Below, in pieces: positions 22,665 through 34,460 of a stretch of DNA of 64,000 bases. The notes beneath the pieces were generated by a model. That model did not search any database. It was given only the letters and a program-made list of their open reading frames with translations, and was not told the origin of the DNA. Positions within the stretch are counted from its first letter, which is position 1, and every line of letters begins with the position of its first letter. The DNA is from Arthonia radiata (lineage: Eukaryota; Ascomycota; Arthoniomycetes; Arthoniales; Arthoniaceae): assembly GCA_002989075.1 (NCBI GenBank), contig PSQN01000002.1:1504097-1568096 (forward strand), written 5' to 3'. Made by a program: the position numbers and the translations under genes.

Positions 22665-23270
22665 GTTTTCTGCCACGGTCGGCCTTGTCCTCTTGAACCT
22701 GTGCTACACGCGGTTACCCCTACTAAGCTTACACTTCGGATATCGTCTAAGCGATTACTAGCTAAGCTACGAGGAATACGGTACCTGTGTCCCGAACCGC
22801 CTTTGCGTCCATTACTCCCAAGACTCTACTTGTTGGATCATACTTAAGCAAGCTATGCGGCACACTCGCACGTTTCAGACAAACACAGCACAACAGCCTC
22901 GAGCATGGTTATGATACAGGTGGTTGAAGTGCTTCAGACCGAAGGCGTTGTCGTTGACCCGCCATCTCCATCATCATGAGTACCCAAGGGTCTGCTCTTC
23001 CGACACCCCTGCAATCCCTGCAGCTCGATGTCGTGAACTGCTGTGCCTAATGCATGCATGGTCGCCTCGCGCTGTTCATTCGACGCCTCCCATGTCTGCC
23101 CCACCATGGCCCGCACAAACACACGCATACGCGCACAAACATACAAACGATTCTGTTTCCATAATGCCTTTTGCCCCCTCAATACTACTTGCAGCCCTCC
23201 AATTTTCCTCACACTCGCCAATATCTAGCTCAAGCTTCCAGTCAAATGCTTCAAAATCGGCAAAGCCACC
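22665..23270. promoter_or_regulatory. Leader and promoter region of the zinc-motif repeat gene
   Basis: About 600 bp. It contains CA-rich text such as CACAAACACACGCATACGCG near 23113-23132 and ends in a strong start context GCCACCATGG at 23271. No other gene is supported; the frames that overlap here are short and shared between strands. Confidence 0.4.
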
Positions 23271-24423
23271 ATGGACTGCGAAGCTTGCAGCGGGACAGGC
23301 AAGCAAGGCCGCTACAAGTGCACGAGCTGCGGTGGCACCGGGAAACCCCTATACCAAGCGTGGACACCCCTATATCAAGCGCCCAGCATTCCCCCAAAGC
23401 CTCCAGTCGAGCCAAGTCCTCCAGTCAATAAGCGCAATTACGATCAAGCCGGTATGGACTGCGAATTTTGCAACGGAACGGGTAAGCAGGGCCCGTATAG
23501 ATGCACGAGCTGCGGTGGCGCTGGGAAGCCGCCATCCCAAGTAACCTACAACCCTGGGGCGCATCCAGCCAAAAAGCCCAGAATCGACCAAGCCTCTGTA
23601 GACTGTGAGATCTGCTGCGGGATGGGTTTGCAAGGTCCTTACAGATGCACGAGCTGCAGTGGCGTTGGGAAGCTGTCATCTCACGTAATCTACAACCCTG
23701 GGGTGCTTCCAGCAAAAAACCCCCAAAATCGACCAAACTACAGTAGACTGCGAGTTCTGCGGTGGGTCGGGTAGGCAAGGCTCCTTCGCCTGTATGGACT
23801 GCAGAGGCACCGGGAAGACCTTGTCTGAGTCAAGCAATATTTCTCGAAGACCTCCATTCCCTCCAGTTAAAGAGCCAACTATTGACAAAGCCGCCCCGGA
23901 TTGTGAGTTCTGCGACGGAACAGGTAGGCAAGGCTCTTTCGCTTGTATGAACTGCAGAGGTACCGGAAAGACCCTGTTTGAGTCAAGCAATATTGCCCGA
24001 AAACCTCCAGTCCCTCCAGCAAGACAGGCCAACACCAGCGAAGCCGCTATGGACTGTGATTTCTGCAGCGGGACGGGCAGACAAGGCTCTTCCGCTTGCA
24101 TGAACTGCAGAGGCACCGGAAAGACCTTTTCTGAGGCGCCCAGCATCCCGAGACCTCCAGTCCACCAGCCCAAACTTGAGAGAGCTTCCATGGAGTGCGA
24201 ATTTTGCGCAGGAACAGGCAAGCAAGGCCCCTATAAATGCACGAGCTGCGGCGGCGCAGGGAAAGACGTATCTGCATCAATCAGCATCCCCAAATCTCCA
24301 GTCTCTCCAGTCAACCAGCCCAAGAACGAAAAGTCTATCATGGACTGCCCGTTCTGCGATGGAACGGGCAGGCGAGGTATTTACAAGTGCACGGCCTGCG
24401 CTGGCACGGGGGAGTATGATTGA
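23271..24423 (+). CDS. Protein of eight tandem DnaJ-type zinc-binding motifs, interrupted by one frameshift
   Basis: The ATG at 23271 has an excellent context. The protein is built of eight units of about 25 residues, each D-C-x-x-C-x-G-x-G-[KR]-Q-G-x-x-x-C-x-x-C-x-G-x-G-K, that is two CxxCxGxG motifs as in the DnaJ/Hsp40 cysteine-rich domain, joined by proline-rich linkers of 20-35 residues. Units start near 23274, 23457, 23598, 23745, 23898, 24051, 24189 and 24342. Nothing else of DnaJ (no HPD J-domain) is present. After unit 3 the frame shifts by one base within a run of A and C near 23707-23722; compared with the equivalent linker before unit 3, one extra base is present. Units 4-8 continue in the new frame to a TGA at 24421. 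No intron with proper phase removes the shift, so this is a recent pseudogene or a sequencing slip. Each unit should bind zinc; function unknown. Confidence 0.75.
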
Positions 24424-25326
24424 TCGATTCCGGTCTCTGTGGGTGTCACCAACCTTCCACGTGTTCTGGGAGCTAATCGAGTCGGTAGCGTACGTGCGCT
24501 GCCCCCGACCAACCAAGTTGGTTCAGAATCCAGCTGCCCAGCGCGGCGGGCTTGTTCGTCCTGCGCGCACCGTATGATAACGACCGCTCCAGCTTGGACG
24601 ACAGTGTGGTCGCACTGTTCGTATGAGATGGAAAAGGTGAGGCGGAGACGACATTATAGTCTCCGTCGGATGGTCTGCTTGGCGAATGCTTGATAAAAGC
24701 TGCGACGGAGTCGAACAAGATTGTGGCTACACACTCGTTGATCGCCTCGGACTAGATGGAGAAGGAGGTAGCACTCGAAATCTTATCGAGTCTTGGCTCA
24801 CCCCATCCTGGCATCAGCTCGCCCTGTTGCCCCATGGAGTGGTAGTGTCACGTTGAAGAGATGATGCCGGTGCCCCGTTGAAGACAGAGTCTGCGTATAT
24901 GACTTCTGAAGCTGGCCCGTCACTGATCTGCAAAGAGCTGTATGCTTGCTTGAAGTTGCTTCTCGGTGCTGGCGCTGAGCACTACCGATGCTCATTCAAG
25001 GAATAGTTGCCTTGGCGGAACTTTGTTCGTAGGATGAAAAACTTGCGACCGCAGTATCGAGCAGCGCGTGCTAAAAGCTCGTGAGTCTTGCCAAAAGCTG
25101 CTGACTCATGTGACGTACTATGACTGCACAAGACCCGTTCGCCCAACTGTCACCGTCATGCGACAAGGATCGGTGGCTGGTTTCAGAGCGAAATGCCTAT
25201 GTTGAGAGCCTCGTGCCTGCGAGACTCTGAGCTGAAACACTGGCGGTCATTCTACCCATGTCGTGCTGATGCCCCTCCTACGCCATAATTGCTTGCAATA
25301 CTTGTTGTGCATAGTTGCGTAGTTCT
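24424..25326. other. Intergenic region after the zinc-motif gene
   Basis: About 0.9 kb with only short frames on both strands. It lies between two convergent genes (the repeat protein on + and the NACHT protein on -), so it should hold their 3' ends and terminators. No polyadenylation element stands out. Confidence 0.4.
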
Positions 25327-28300
25327 TTACGCGTTGGCTTCATGTGATATGCGTTCTGCAACATCGTACCTGTCATCATTGTCGGGGTCACTCTCTGTCA
25401 CATCACGGGAGGACGATGCAGATTCTTCTAAGTTAAGTTCACCCAAATAGCGTTGATGTGCCGCCTTCAGAGTGTCATGCAAGCGACGACGTTCTGCTTG
25501 CAGTTCTGCATTAACAATCACTGCATCGCCGAGGGAAACCCAGCAAGGGTCATCGTCGGGATTTCGTCTAGCAACCCACGCCCGCAAGTGATCTTCATAC
25601 CCGACATAGGCGTTTGCTAGCTCGGTGCTGATGTCATCATCCAACATTGGTTCTTGGGGAACCCAAGTATAACATGGAACATAAGATTTTCCTCGAATCT
25701 TGTAGCACTGTAGTCCAACGACCTTCGATGCTGACGGAGCACCAGCGCGATCTGCATTCTGGATGACTGAGTCTAGTTTAGCTCCACCCGAAAGCGACGC
25801 AATCCTCTTTATCAGAAACAGAGGCGAGCTTGAGCATGAAATCGCCCAAATCGTCATTTCAAAATCGCCCTCTTCAGCCTCGCACGCCAGAGTATGGGTG
25901 TAGTTAATCATGTGTGTCATGCTCGCTCCATGCGATATGCTTGTCATGATGAGATTTTCAAGCACTCCCACTTTAGGCAAATATGTCAGAAGAGAGCAGC
26001 CCCGCCCTTCCCTATCATCGTACTCTTGGTCCCAAGCAGACCCCAGAAGACCAGTAAGCAGCTTAGACCATATTTGTGGTTTCGTAGAGGAGTCGATAGT
26101 ATAAAATCTGTGCTGGATTATCGTCATCAAGCGTTCAGGAATATCAAATCGTTCGGGAACCTGAAACTGAGGATCAAAGTCCCCGGATTGCATGAGGTCG
26201 GCAATCAGGTGGCATCGTCGCTCTAATGCGCACCGTCTTGCTTCGTTGAGTACGCAGCCCCCGGACTTCAACGAATAGAAGAACAGTCCTGACATTGCCG
26301 CAATTACAAAGTGATTCGATAGGATACGTCGTTTCGCGCCAACGCTACTTGCAAGTTTCGAGAGCACCCAACTACGGAGGCCATGCTCAGCTGCCGTGAG
26401 AATGAAATATTCATCTGCGGGATGACACTGCTTCGCGATAATAAAGCTAATGCCATGCCCATTACCATTAGGATTATGATCAGGAGGCCTACCCCCTAGT
26501 AACTCTTGTTGAGCGAGCGAAAAGAACAACGTGTATCGGTCCTCAGTCTCAAGCATGTTCGCTTGACTCAGGTTCTCCTTTTCATCCTCCATGAGTTCCA
26601 ACATCTCTATGTTCCCGTAAAATTCACGCACCGATCTTTTCATGTACTGTCCCCGATGTTGTCGATTCTGTTGCAGGTCGCTAGAAGTCTCTCTTGTGCC
26701 TAAAACGGCAAGAATGAAAGCCATTCGTGATCGCTTCCTTGTATGCATCATCACCAGCTCTAGTTTTGATAGAGGGAACTCCTGAAACAAAGCCAACGCT
26801 GACGTATCGATCTGGAGGAAGTCATAGACACTGCGATGTGTGAAGTCGACAAGAGTACTGTCATAACGTTTAACAACTTGTCCAATCGCAGTGTCTGGAT
26901 AGACGTGGTATAGACTGGCTGTTGATACGTCGAGGAGGCCCGCGCACTGCGTTAGGCACACATTGGCCAGCTCTTCAAGCGACGACTCGAGCTCATGCAC
27001 ATCGGCCGTGCTGAGAATCTGTCGAGTTTTCTCCTGGTCAAGACTCCCATTCGTGTCGCACTTGAACCAATCTAGCGCAGCAGCAAGCCTGAGAATTGAC
27101 ATTCCTTGGTGGCGTCTAATCGAGTCGTTGTATTCACCAAGTAATAAACGCAGGATCAACGCCATACGTGCACGATGCACGCCGTCTATCTTGCTCAGCA
27201 TGTCGCGGAACAGATCATCTAGATTGCCACTCATCAGGTCCAGACGCTCATACACCTCAGCCGTTGAGTCGTATTTGGCCGCACCTTTGGCTAGATCGTT
27301 GAGCGCGAGTGATGCCCAGAGGAACACACCGTCGGCTTTTGCGCAAATGGTGTCAACAAGTGATACTTTTCCCGGGTGATGCTGCTTGGACAGTCTCGAT
27401 AGGCGAGGGTAGCTGTTCAGCTTGCCGTTCACAAATTTCTGAATGTCTTTCTGGTTCCAATCTTGAAGTCTGATTGAAGGAAAAGTGGCAAATGCCTGAA
27501 GGAAATCCTCGGGTCGGCTGGATATCTGCGAACATCAGTTGAGACAGGTGTCCGTCGATGGCCATTGAGCCTCGATGCAAGTACGAGGCGCAACGTCTGC
27601 CGAAAGAAAATGCGTGGACTTCCCAGAGCTTTACTGTTCATTGGCTGCGAAACGGCTTCCACAAAATCGATGAGGAACTGTCGATCGTAATCACTCCCTT
27701 CAAGCTCATCCAGCCCATCAAGGATCAAACACATGCTGTGGGTTGGGGAGAGAACGTCAATGAGATGTTGCAGAAGATCCGAGAGGCGTTCTGTCTCCCA
27801 GGGTATTGGGAAATTCAGGGAGATTTTGGTTTTGTAGTCTGAACCGAGGAGGTACGCAGCCATCTCATCAATGAGTTGCGGGGCATGTTGCAGGATCTGC
27901 ATAAAGACGGATCGCAGCATGCCGGTAATGCTCTTCTCAAGGGGTGAACCGGCTTTCCAGAAGAAGAATCCAGCAATGATAAGTTTTTTGCCGTGACACC
28001 ACTTCTGAAGGTGAGCGACAGTGTCTGGGGAGTGAGCGATGAGCTTGACCAAGGTAGATTTACCAGATCCGAGCTTGCCCTTGACCCAAAAAACGCCGTC
28101 TCCAGACTGAAGCCACGGAACAAAATTGTTGCCCTTTGTATTGGCGGCAAGTAGGTCTTGGAACGTGTCTTCATACGCTCGTACGATCTGACATTCTCTC
28201 GCGTAGATCAATTCGAATGAGAGCTTATCGATGAAGGCTTGCGCAAAATGTGCATCCACTTTTCGGACGTCGCTGCGGTCAATAGCACTGCGTGTCTCCT

Positions 28301-29107
28301 TCGCCTCGTATTCTACTAGATTGATGACACCCTTGAGCTGCTGATTGATGTCCGACAATTGTTGCTCGAACTGACGGAATGCTGCTGTCTGCTGAAGAGT
28401 GGCGGTGTCGATTTGAGCAATGACTTCTCTTTGAGTGGTGCTAGAAAAACCCACCGTCTTGATGATATTGACAAGCAGATCAGTATCCAGGCGTTTTCGA
28501 CACTCTTCGATCTTGCCCTGAAGCTCTTTCACTTCACTGGTAGCTCTGAAATTACGCCATAAGACCTGCATATCTAGGAGTTAGCGGGACATCCTGTTGA
28601 ACGCACGTACTCACTCATGTAGGCTGTGGAAAAAACATGACGGTGACGCCATGCAACCGAGAGCTGTCACCGTTGTGGGTATCGGAGAATCACGTGAGAG
28701 AATTTCGAATGGCAGCTGTCTCTGGTGGATGATAGCATCAAAATGTAGGGATGGGGGTATCTCACTTTGCCTATGTGTAATCTCTTCCATCCATCCACCT
28801 TCTTGACACCAGCAAGGACATTGTACAGCTTAGTCGAGTACCGTAAACACTCCTCGCACGTATTTTGCAAACGCCTCTGATCTCGCGTGAGCTGCCCAGG
28901 CTGGAATGATCGCATGATAAGCAGATCATCTTTGACCGACGACGCTGCACGGTCAATATGCTCCGCCTCTCTCCGCGCATCTACCTTGTCGTCTGTCAAG
29001 CCATCCGCACTGTGGTAGATTTCGTAGGCGGCCTTCGCACCCTTGCAGCACAAGTCCACAAGTTAGAAGGCGCCGCAAGCGATTTGAAAGGCGCTTGCGG
29101 GATCCAT
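25327..29107 (-). CDS. NACHT-domain STAND (NLR-like) protein with an early in-frame stop
   Basis: Model: exons 28766-29107, 27585-28565 and 25327-27525, all phase 0, 1174 codons. The N-terminal ~110 residues start MDPASAFQIACGAF and are of the helical type preceding fungal NACHT domains (SADGLTDDKVD, KLYNVLAGVKK). The NTPase has Walker A GKLGSGKST near residue 278, Walker B LILDGLDEL near 394-402, and ISSRPEDF then RLQDWNQKDIQKFV directly after the second intron. ADGVFLWASLAL begins the part that follows NACHT in this group (DUF7791-like, from memory); the C-terminal ~550 residues show no repeats I recognise. Codon 15 is TAA (29063-29065), where CAA would continue a normal reading; the rest is open. 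Such proteins act in heterokaryon incompatibility or defence. This allele is probably null unless translation starts further in. Confidence 0.75.
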
Positions 29108-29911
29108 GAGAGCGGATGCCACTGAAAGCAGCAGGATCGTAGAGCTGCAGACGGTGCTCAATCGACGGCGTGCTTCGAAACAGCACCACAATGGGGAGCG
29201 CAACAACACCACGGAAGCTGGACTCTCAAGATAAGACATGCCATCGCAACAAGGCGCAAGGCAGCCGTTGCAGACTTGAGCGGGGTAAGGCAGCGAATTG
29301 CAGGAGGTACGTACCTGGACACGTGCGGCTGATAGGATACAACGCACAGCCCCTTTCGAGTATTTGCAGCACGTTTGACTTCTGCTTGGCGCTGGAACCG
29401 TGATCGAGACACCCGAAGCAGAGAGAGCTGTATCGACGAGGAGCTGGAAGCTGTGATACCACAGCGCTGAAGAGATGGAGCGCGGAAATGTCAACGAGGT
29501 ACGCGGATGCTGCGCGAAGACGGATGGAGCACTCACCAATTACCTTAGGGATCTCCACTTCGCCGTGGTGCGCGAGAAAAAGCATGCAGCCGGCATGCAG
29601 CCGTTCAAGGCGCCTGGGGGACTTGACGTGACATCCGTGTATATGACTGCTGCAAAGAGGAGTGCTAGAGTGGAAGGCTCAGATGCTCATGCAATGCTCA
29701 TTAGGCGTATACCAATTTCCGAGACCCATATAATGCTTATTGTACATATGTTCCCCCAGCCTGTCGACCCTCGAAGCTGTGAATCTGGTATTGTACCGCC
29801 ATCACGCATGCACAACCAATCTCGGTCGCCTGGATAATGCTGACAGCGCGGATGTAGGTCGCTAGACTGCCAAGCTAAAAGGATGTGGATAGAAGCGAAT
29901 GTAGTAGCTCT
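29108..29911. other. Intergenic region between the NACHT gene and the GH72 gene
   Basis: About 0.8 kb holding the promoter of the NACHT gene and the 3' end of the GH72 gene. Several open frames overlap on both strands (for instance an ATG frame at 29475-29837) without any recognisable feature. Confidence 0.4.
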
Positions 29912-31356
29912 TCAAAGCCACCAGATAAAGCCGAGCATGACGCTCGCAAGAGCCAGACCCATACCGGCAACCTCCTGCGTTTCATTAGCATCCCAATTGT
30001 CTGCCGTAGAAAACTTGTTGAACTCACCTTCCCACCACTCGCCGCACCCTTCGCGCCCGGGCTACTACCAGCTGTCGCCTGTGGTCCACCACCAGTGACA
30101 CTGGCGCTCTGTTGCGGGCTCAGCGTCTCACCCAACGCGGGCAAGGCTGCATCGCCATTAACCTCCCAGATACCGCTCGTATACGCCGGACACGCTGGTG
30201 GCGACATCATTGCACTGTACGCATCTTGGCTCACACTGCTTGGCGTTGCGCTCGCCCAAGCCTTCTTCAGATTGCTGAAGTCGGGCGTCACGGGCGTCGG
30301 CGTGCCTGAGCGCGGTATACTCGCCGTGCCGGGAATGCTGGATGGGCCATTCGCAAACGCTTCGTCATACGCGACGAGACCATACCCATTGGCCTCATTG
30401 ATCCACTCGTAGATGATGGCGCCAGACCACGTCTGATCCATGTCTGACCCAAATATGGAGGCTTGATCACCGAACGTGCGCGGCTCGGGGGTGTTGCAGC
30501 CGGTCTCGGAGAGGAAGATGGGAATTGGGTAGTCCATTGCTTGTTGCTGCAGCGAGGCGTAGCCAGAACTCTGGAAGGTGTTGTCACCGCACCACTCATA
30601 AGCATTCAGGCCGAAGAAATCGATCGCGTCATTGGGATCGGTACCGCACGCCAAGTAGTTCTGAAGATTTGGCCGCAGGGACGAAATGTCCGCGTGTGAG
30701 TATCCGATTGGTATGCTTCGGTAGCCCTTCTGGTTCCTGTAGTTCTTCATGTCCCGCGTAGCTGACTTGATGTATACAGCAGCAGCGGAGTAATTGCCGT
30801 GCTGGATGACTTCGTTTCCTATGAAGAAGCCAGCAAGGTTGTCATAGCGGTGAAACTCGTCCATGACTGCGCCGTATGCGGCAAGTTGAGATTGATTCCA
30901 GTGTGCGTCATCTTCGAGGATGTACGTGTTGAAGGTATCCAGATCAAGGAAGACGTAGATACCGGCGTCCGAGAAGGTGTTCATGCACTCTGTGTGGTCG
31001 CCGTCTTCTACCTATCGTGGGGTCAGGAGTGTGTTCTGGAACGCCCTATGCGAAGGACGTACGTGGTATACTCGGATGGCATTGGCACCCAGATCAGTCA
31101 TCAACTTCGCATCTGCTGCACATTGGTTGCCATCAATCAGAGGATCGCCCTCGGAGAGTTGGTAGGCGACGCCCTTGACGAAGAATTGAGCCCCATTGCT
31201 GTCGAAAAATTTCTGGCCTGCAAGCACCTTGTCAGTATTCGGCTAGGGAAGATGTGGATCTGCTGATGGGACGATCGTACCCTTGACTGAAATGGTTGGG
31301 ATAGCTGTAGCGACGGTTGAAAGCGTGGCCATGCAGCTCAATAGAAGCGACCACAT
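29912..31356 (-). CDS. GH72 beta-1,3-glucanosyltransferase, GPI-anchored (Gas/Gel family, 4 exons)
   Basis: Exons 31281-31356, 31063-31217, 30028-31011 and 29912-29974 give 425 aa. Residues 1-19 are a signal peptide (MWSLLLSCMATLSTVATA). The mature protein opens KGQKFFDSNGAQFFVKGVAYQ, the usual Gas/Gel start. FFIGNEV holds the acid/base Glu (~144) and IFLSETGCNT the nucleophile Glu (~246); IYEWINEANGYGLV follows. The serine/glycine-rich tail (TGGGPQATAGSSPGAKGAASG) leads to a last exon coding the hydrophobic GPI signal GMGLALASVMLGFIWWL. It should sit on the outer plasma membrane and elongate beta-1,3-glucan side chains during wall building. No cysteine-rich X8/CBM43 module is present, so it belongs to the short GH72 subgroup. 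The last intron separates the Ser-rich stalk from the GPI signal. Confidence 0.9.
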
Positions 31357-31747
31357 CTCTGAAAGAGTCGACCGTGTCGATAGCGAGTGACTGGAATTAC
31401 AAGATCAGTATTGGCGAAGATAGAGAAGCGAATAACGACGGTGGTGGGGAGAATTGAAGCTGGCAGAGATTGGGACAATCAATGGACCGCGCGGCGAGGT
31501 AATTTGAGACTGCGCTAAGGACCTTGCTTGCAACTGAAACGTCCTATTTCGGCAGTTTGATATGGTTGCCAAGACAAATCCGTGCATTAGAAGAGATCGA
31601 GCTAGTGCACAGACCACAAGTAAACACGCTGACATAAGCAGCAACAAGTCTTGGACAAGGGTGGTAGTTATCGTTCGTTTCATTATGTGCATAGGAATGA
31701 GGAAGCCCGTCGACCACTCCGTCATCGTCGTTCATCGGTGGTAATAT
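31357..31747. other. Short intergenic region
   Basis: About 390 bp containing the upstream region of the GH72 gene and the 3' end of the MFS gene; both are on the - strand. Nothing else is visible. Confidence 0.4.
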
Positions 31748-33452
31748 TCAAGCCTGCATTTGACCGTGCGCTTGATCAATCACCAGCTTCTCCATCATCA
31801 TCGGACTATCCTCACCCGCGTCTCCAACCCAGCGACTCTTGCTCCTCAGCTTCGCACCAAACACGTACAAGAACGGCGGCCAAAACACAAGAAGGATCAT
31901 GATGAATCCGAAGACAGCGAACATCCACTTGCCCTGAAGCGCGAGAATGCCCGTAAGCATGTACAGTGATACGATGCCGCCTGCGAAGATGCGGAAGACA
32001 GCCATTGCCGTCAGTGCGCTCAGAATGGATGGCGGTGCGCGGTAGGCGTCGAAGAAATATGAGATCATGCCGATGAGAACCGAGATACTGCCCCACGCGA
32101 AGAAGGCGGTGCCCGTGATGGGGACGATGGGGTCGTAATCCGGTGATGTGGTCCAGCCGATCCAGAAGAGAGAGGCTAGCATAAGTGCTGAGCCCAGCAT
32201 TGCTGGTATGAGGCGGTATTCGACGCTGGGCACGCCATGGTGTGTCATGCCTGTGCGCTTCTCGTGTAGAGGGCGGAAGAGCTGCTCGAGGGCGATGGAT
32301 GAGATGAGGCCGGCGATGGAGCCACTTAGACCGGAGAGGAAGCTAATCGAGACGTCAGCAGGCGCTTCAACCGATTGCGTCGACTTGCTTACCCAAGACC
32401 CGCAGTGTAGGGCGTGTAATTGTAAGTTACATGCAGAACAGTAGGTACTGCTGTGAAGAGGCCGAATATGACGCCAAAAGCGATCCCAAGGACCAAACAA
32501 GAACCAATGACGATTGGCTCAGACACCATCATGATGATTGGGTCGAGCAGAGTGTATTTGGCCATCTTGCCTACAGTGTCGCCACTGAGCGCTGGGGAGA
32601 GGGTATGTTTAGCACCATGGCGACGAGCTTCACGGCGAACGATCTCGCGCGGATATGTCTCCGGCATACCCATACCCGCAGCGAACGCGAGTAGACAGAA
32701 CATGAGTGGGATGAATTGCGTGTAGCGCCAGTCGCCTGTCTTGCCTAGGACCGGACCGAGGACGATGGGACCTGGAGGAGGTTAGCACTGGCTGTACTGC
32801 TACCAAAACTGAGGAGCTCGAACGACTACTGACCGACAGAAGCCCCGAGATACTGTGCTGCAGCCAAGAAAGAGTAGTAAGTTACAGTGTGCCGGGCACT
32901 CCAGACATCGGCAAACGTGCCCTCGATGTTGACGACAATCGGGCCGCCAAGCAGGCCAGCGAAGAACCGACAAGTGGCGAATTGTGTGAATGTCTGAGAA
33001 AAGGCAGCTCCCAGCAAGAAAGCACTCAGCCCGGCAGCTGCGCCAAAGTAGATGTACGTTCTACCGATCCGCTCAGAGACGTGAGGAACGTACAATGGCG
33101 CGAAGATAACGCCGAACAGGAATAGTGAGAAGCCCAGTGTTGCTTTCACCATGCTGACGCCGAATGCTTCACTGACTGGGCCAATGCCAGCAGCATAGCT
33201 TGTCAACGAGTTCAGTAATGCGAAGGTGAACAACCATGCCGACAAGGAAACTTGAACTTTTCGATGGAACGGCCAACACATGGGACTGCGTGGGTCTTCC
33301 GGACTCCTGATGTCGCCAAATGATGTGGGCTGTTGAGACATGAACTTATCCATGGCTGGCGAGCTCATGTCGTGGTCGGAGTGCTGCGAAGGCATTGGCC
33401 AAGGGGTAGGAGAATGCTGGGCCTGATCCATAGAAGATGTTGTTGGTTTCAT
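31748..33452 (-). CDS. MFS transporter, DHA1/polyamine-type drug:H+ antiporter family (3 exons)
   Basis: Exons 32834-33452, 32393-32771 and 31748-32342 give 530 aa. The ATG at 33452 follows a non-ATG open region. A hydrophilic N-terminus of about 85 residues ends in DPRSPMCWPFHRKVQVS, typical of fungal DHA1 transporters (NP-W-x-x-x-KK-type). The first half has GPVSEAFGVSM, then GPLYVPHVSERIGR (family motif A region) and GPIVVNIEGTFADVW. PIVLGPVLGKTGDWRYTQFI spans the first splice and is the DHA1 motif around helix 5. The second half has the expected central loop and six more membrane spans, ending in a short tail DSPMMMEKLVIDQ. It should be a plasma-membrane efflux pump for drugs, polyamines or metabolites. 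Phases of both introns (62 and 50 nt) agree. Confidence 0.87.
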
Positions 33453-34460
33453 CGAGGATGACGCCCTGTGGTGATCGATGAGGACTGGCAAAGTCTGCGC
33501 AGAGAAAGATGAACTGAGGATTGGATGCTCAAGGACAGGTAAAGATACGAAAGTACGCACTCCTTATATGCTTATTACGCATTCTTGAGAGAAGCGGGTT
33601 ATTTGTCAGAGAGATGCGATACAGGAAACATGAGGGGCTACGACCATCCTGCGGGTATGTAAACATGCAGCGCCAGGCGGCTGAGCAGTGTGCGAAAGGT
33701 CTTCCTCGACGTGGAATCCCTGCGACGCATGCTGAACTGGACTGGCTTAGAGTCTGACTACCGGCTGGATATGGAATCAAACCGAGTCGGGGGGGCGATC
33801 TACAAGCCACCCTAGACCGTTTACGGCTCGCAGCCAACACCGTGATTACAATAGCTCCAATGGCCAGGGTGTCACGACGCGAAGGATCGATGGGGAGCTG
33901 GACACCGGCAAACAGGAAAGAGACATATGAAGCGGATGATGTGGAATCAGCGGCACGGCGCCAAGAATAGCTAAAGTGAGATTGCAGCGCGCCGGATAGA
34001 ATACTCATGGCACCAGCGCGTGCCGCGCCCTCCCTGATACGGCCGCTACAAGAGCTCTGAGTGCGCCCTCAATTCCGCCGCTTCTCTTGTTTCTCGCTCT
34101 CTCTATCTTGTTCCTAGTTGTCCACGTCCTTCTTTATTAAACCCAAGACGCTACACAGCCTCGAAGTGCTTGCTCTCGCACAATGCGCTCTTTCGATGGT
34201 AAGGGACTCCGGTAGATGCTTCACCCCCAATAGCACAGCCCCTAGTGGCCCTCGCACAGCACGCTTTGTTAGTATGACTCAGGACTGGCCGTCATAGTTC
34301 GGAATGCGCGCGTTGCTCATGTTTACTCCGATATGAGCATACCAGGCGTACTTGCTGTCGTGTACTGTGGAGTAAGTGAAGTGCATAAGTACGCCTCATA
34401 GTATCGAAGCTTGGTCTCCTGCTTCAAGTCCTCATCTTCTACTAACTCAAGATCGTGCTT
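33453..34460. promoter_or_regulatory. Divergent intergenic region
   Basis: About 1 kb between the - strand MFS gene and the + strand SGNH/MJ1316 gene, so it holds both promoters. A C/T-rich stretch near 34075-34130 resembles a fungal leader. Overlapping small frames have no support. Confidence 0.35.

Noticed and set aside
21936-22676. 246-codon - strand frame opposite the 3beta-HSD gene
   Set aside because: It is the antisense shadow of a C-ending-codon gene; low-complexity G/V/A-rich translation.
29475-29837. 120-codon + strand frame with an ATG
   Set aside because: No domain, no family and located in the promoter region of the NACHT gene; treated as chance.
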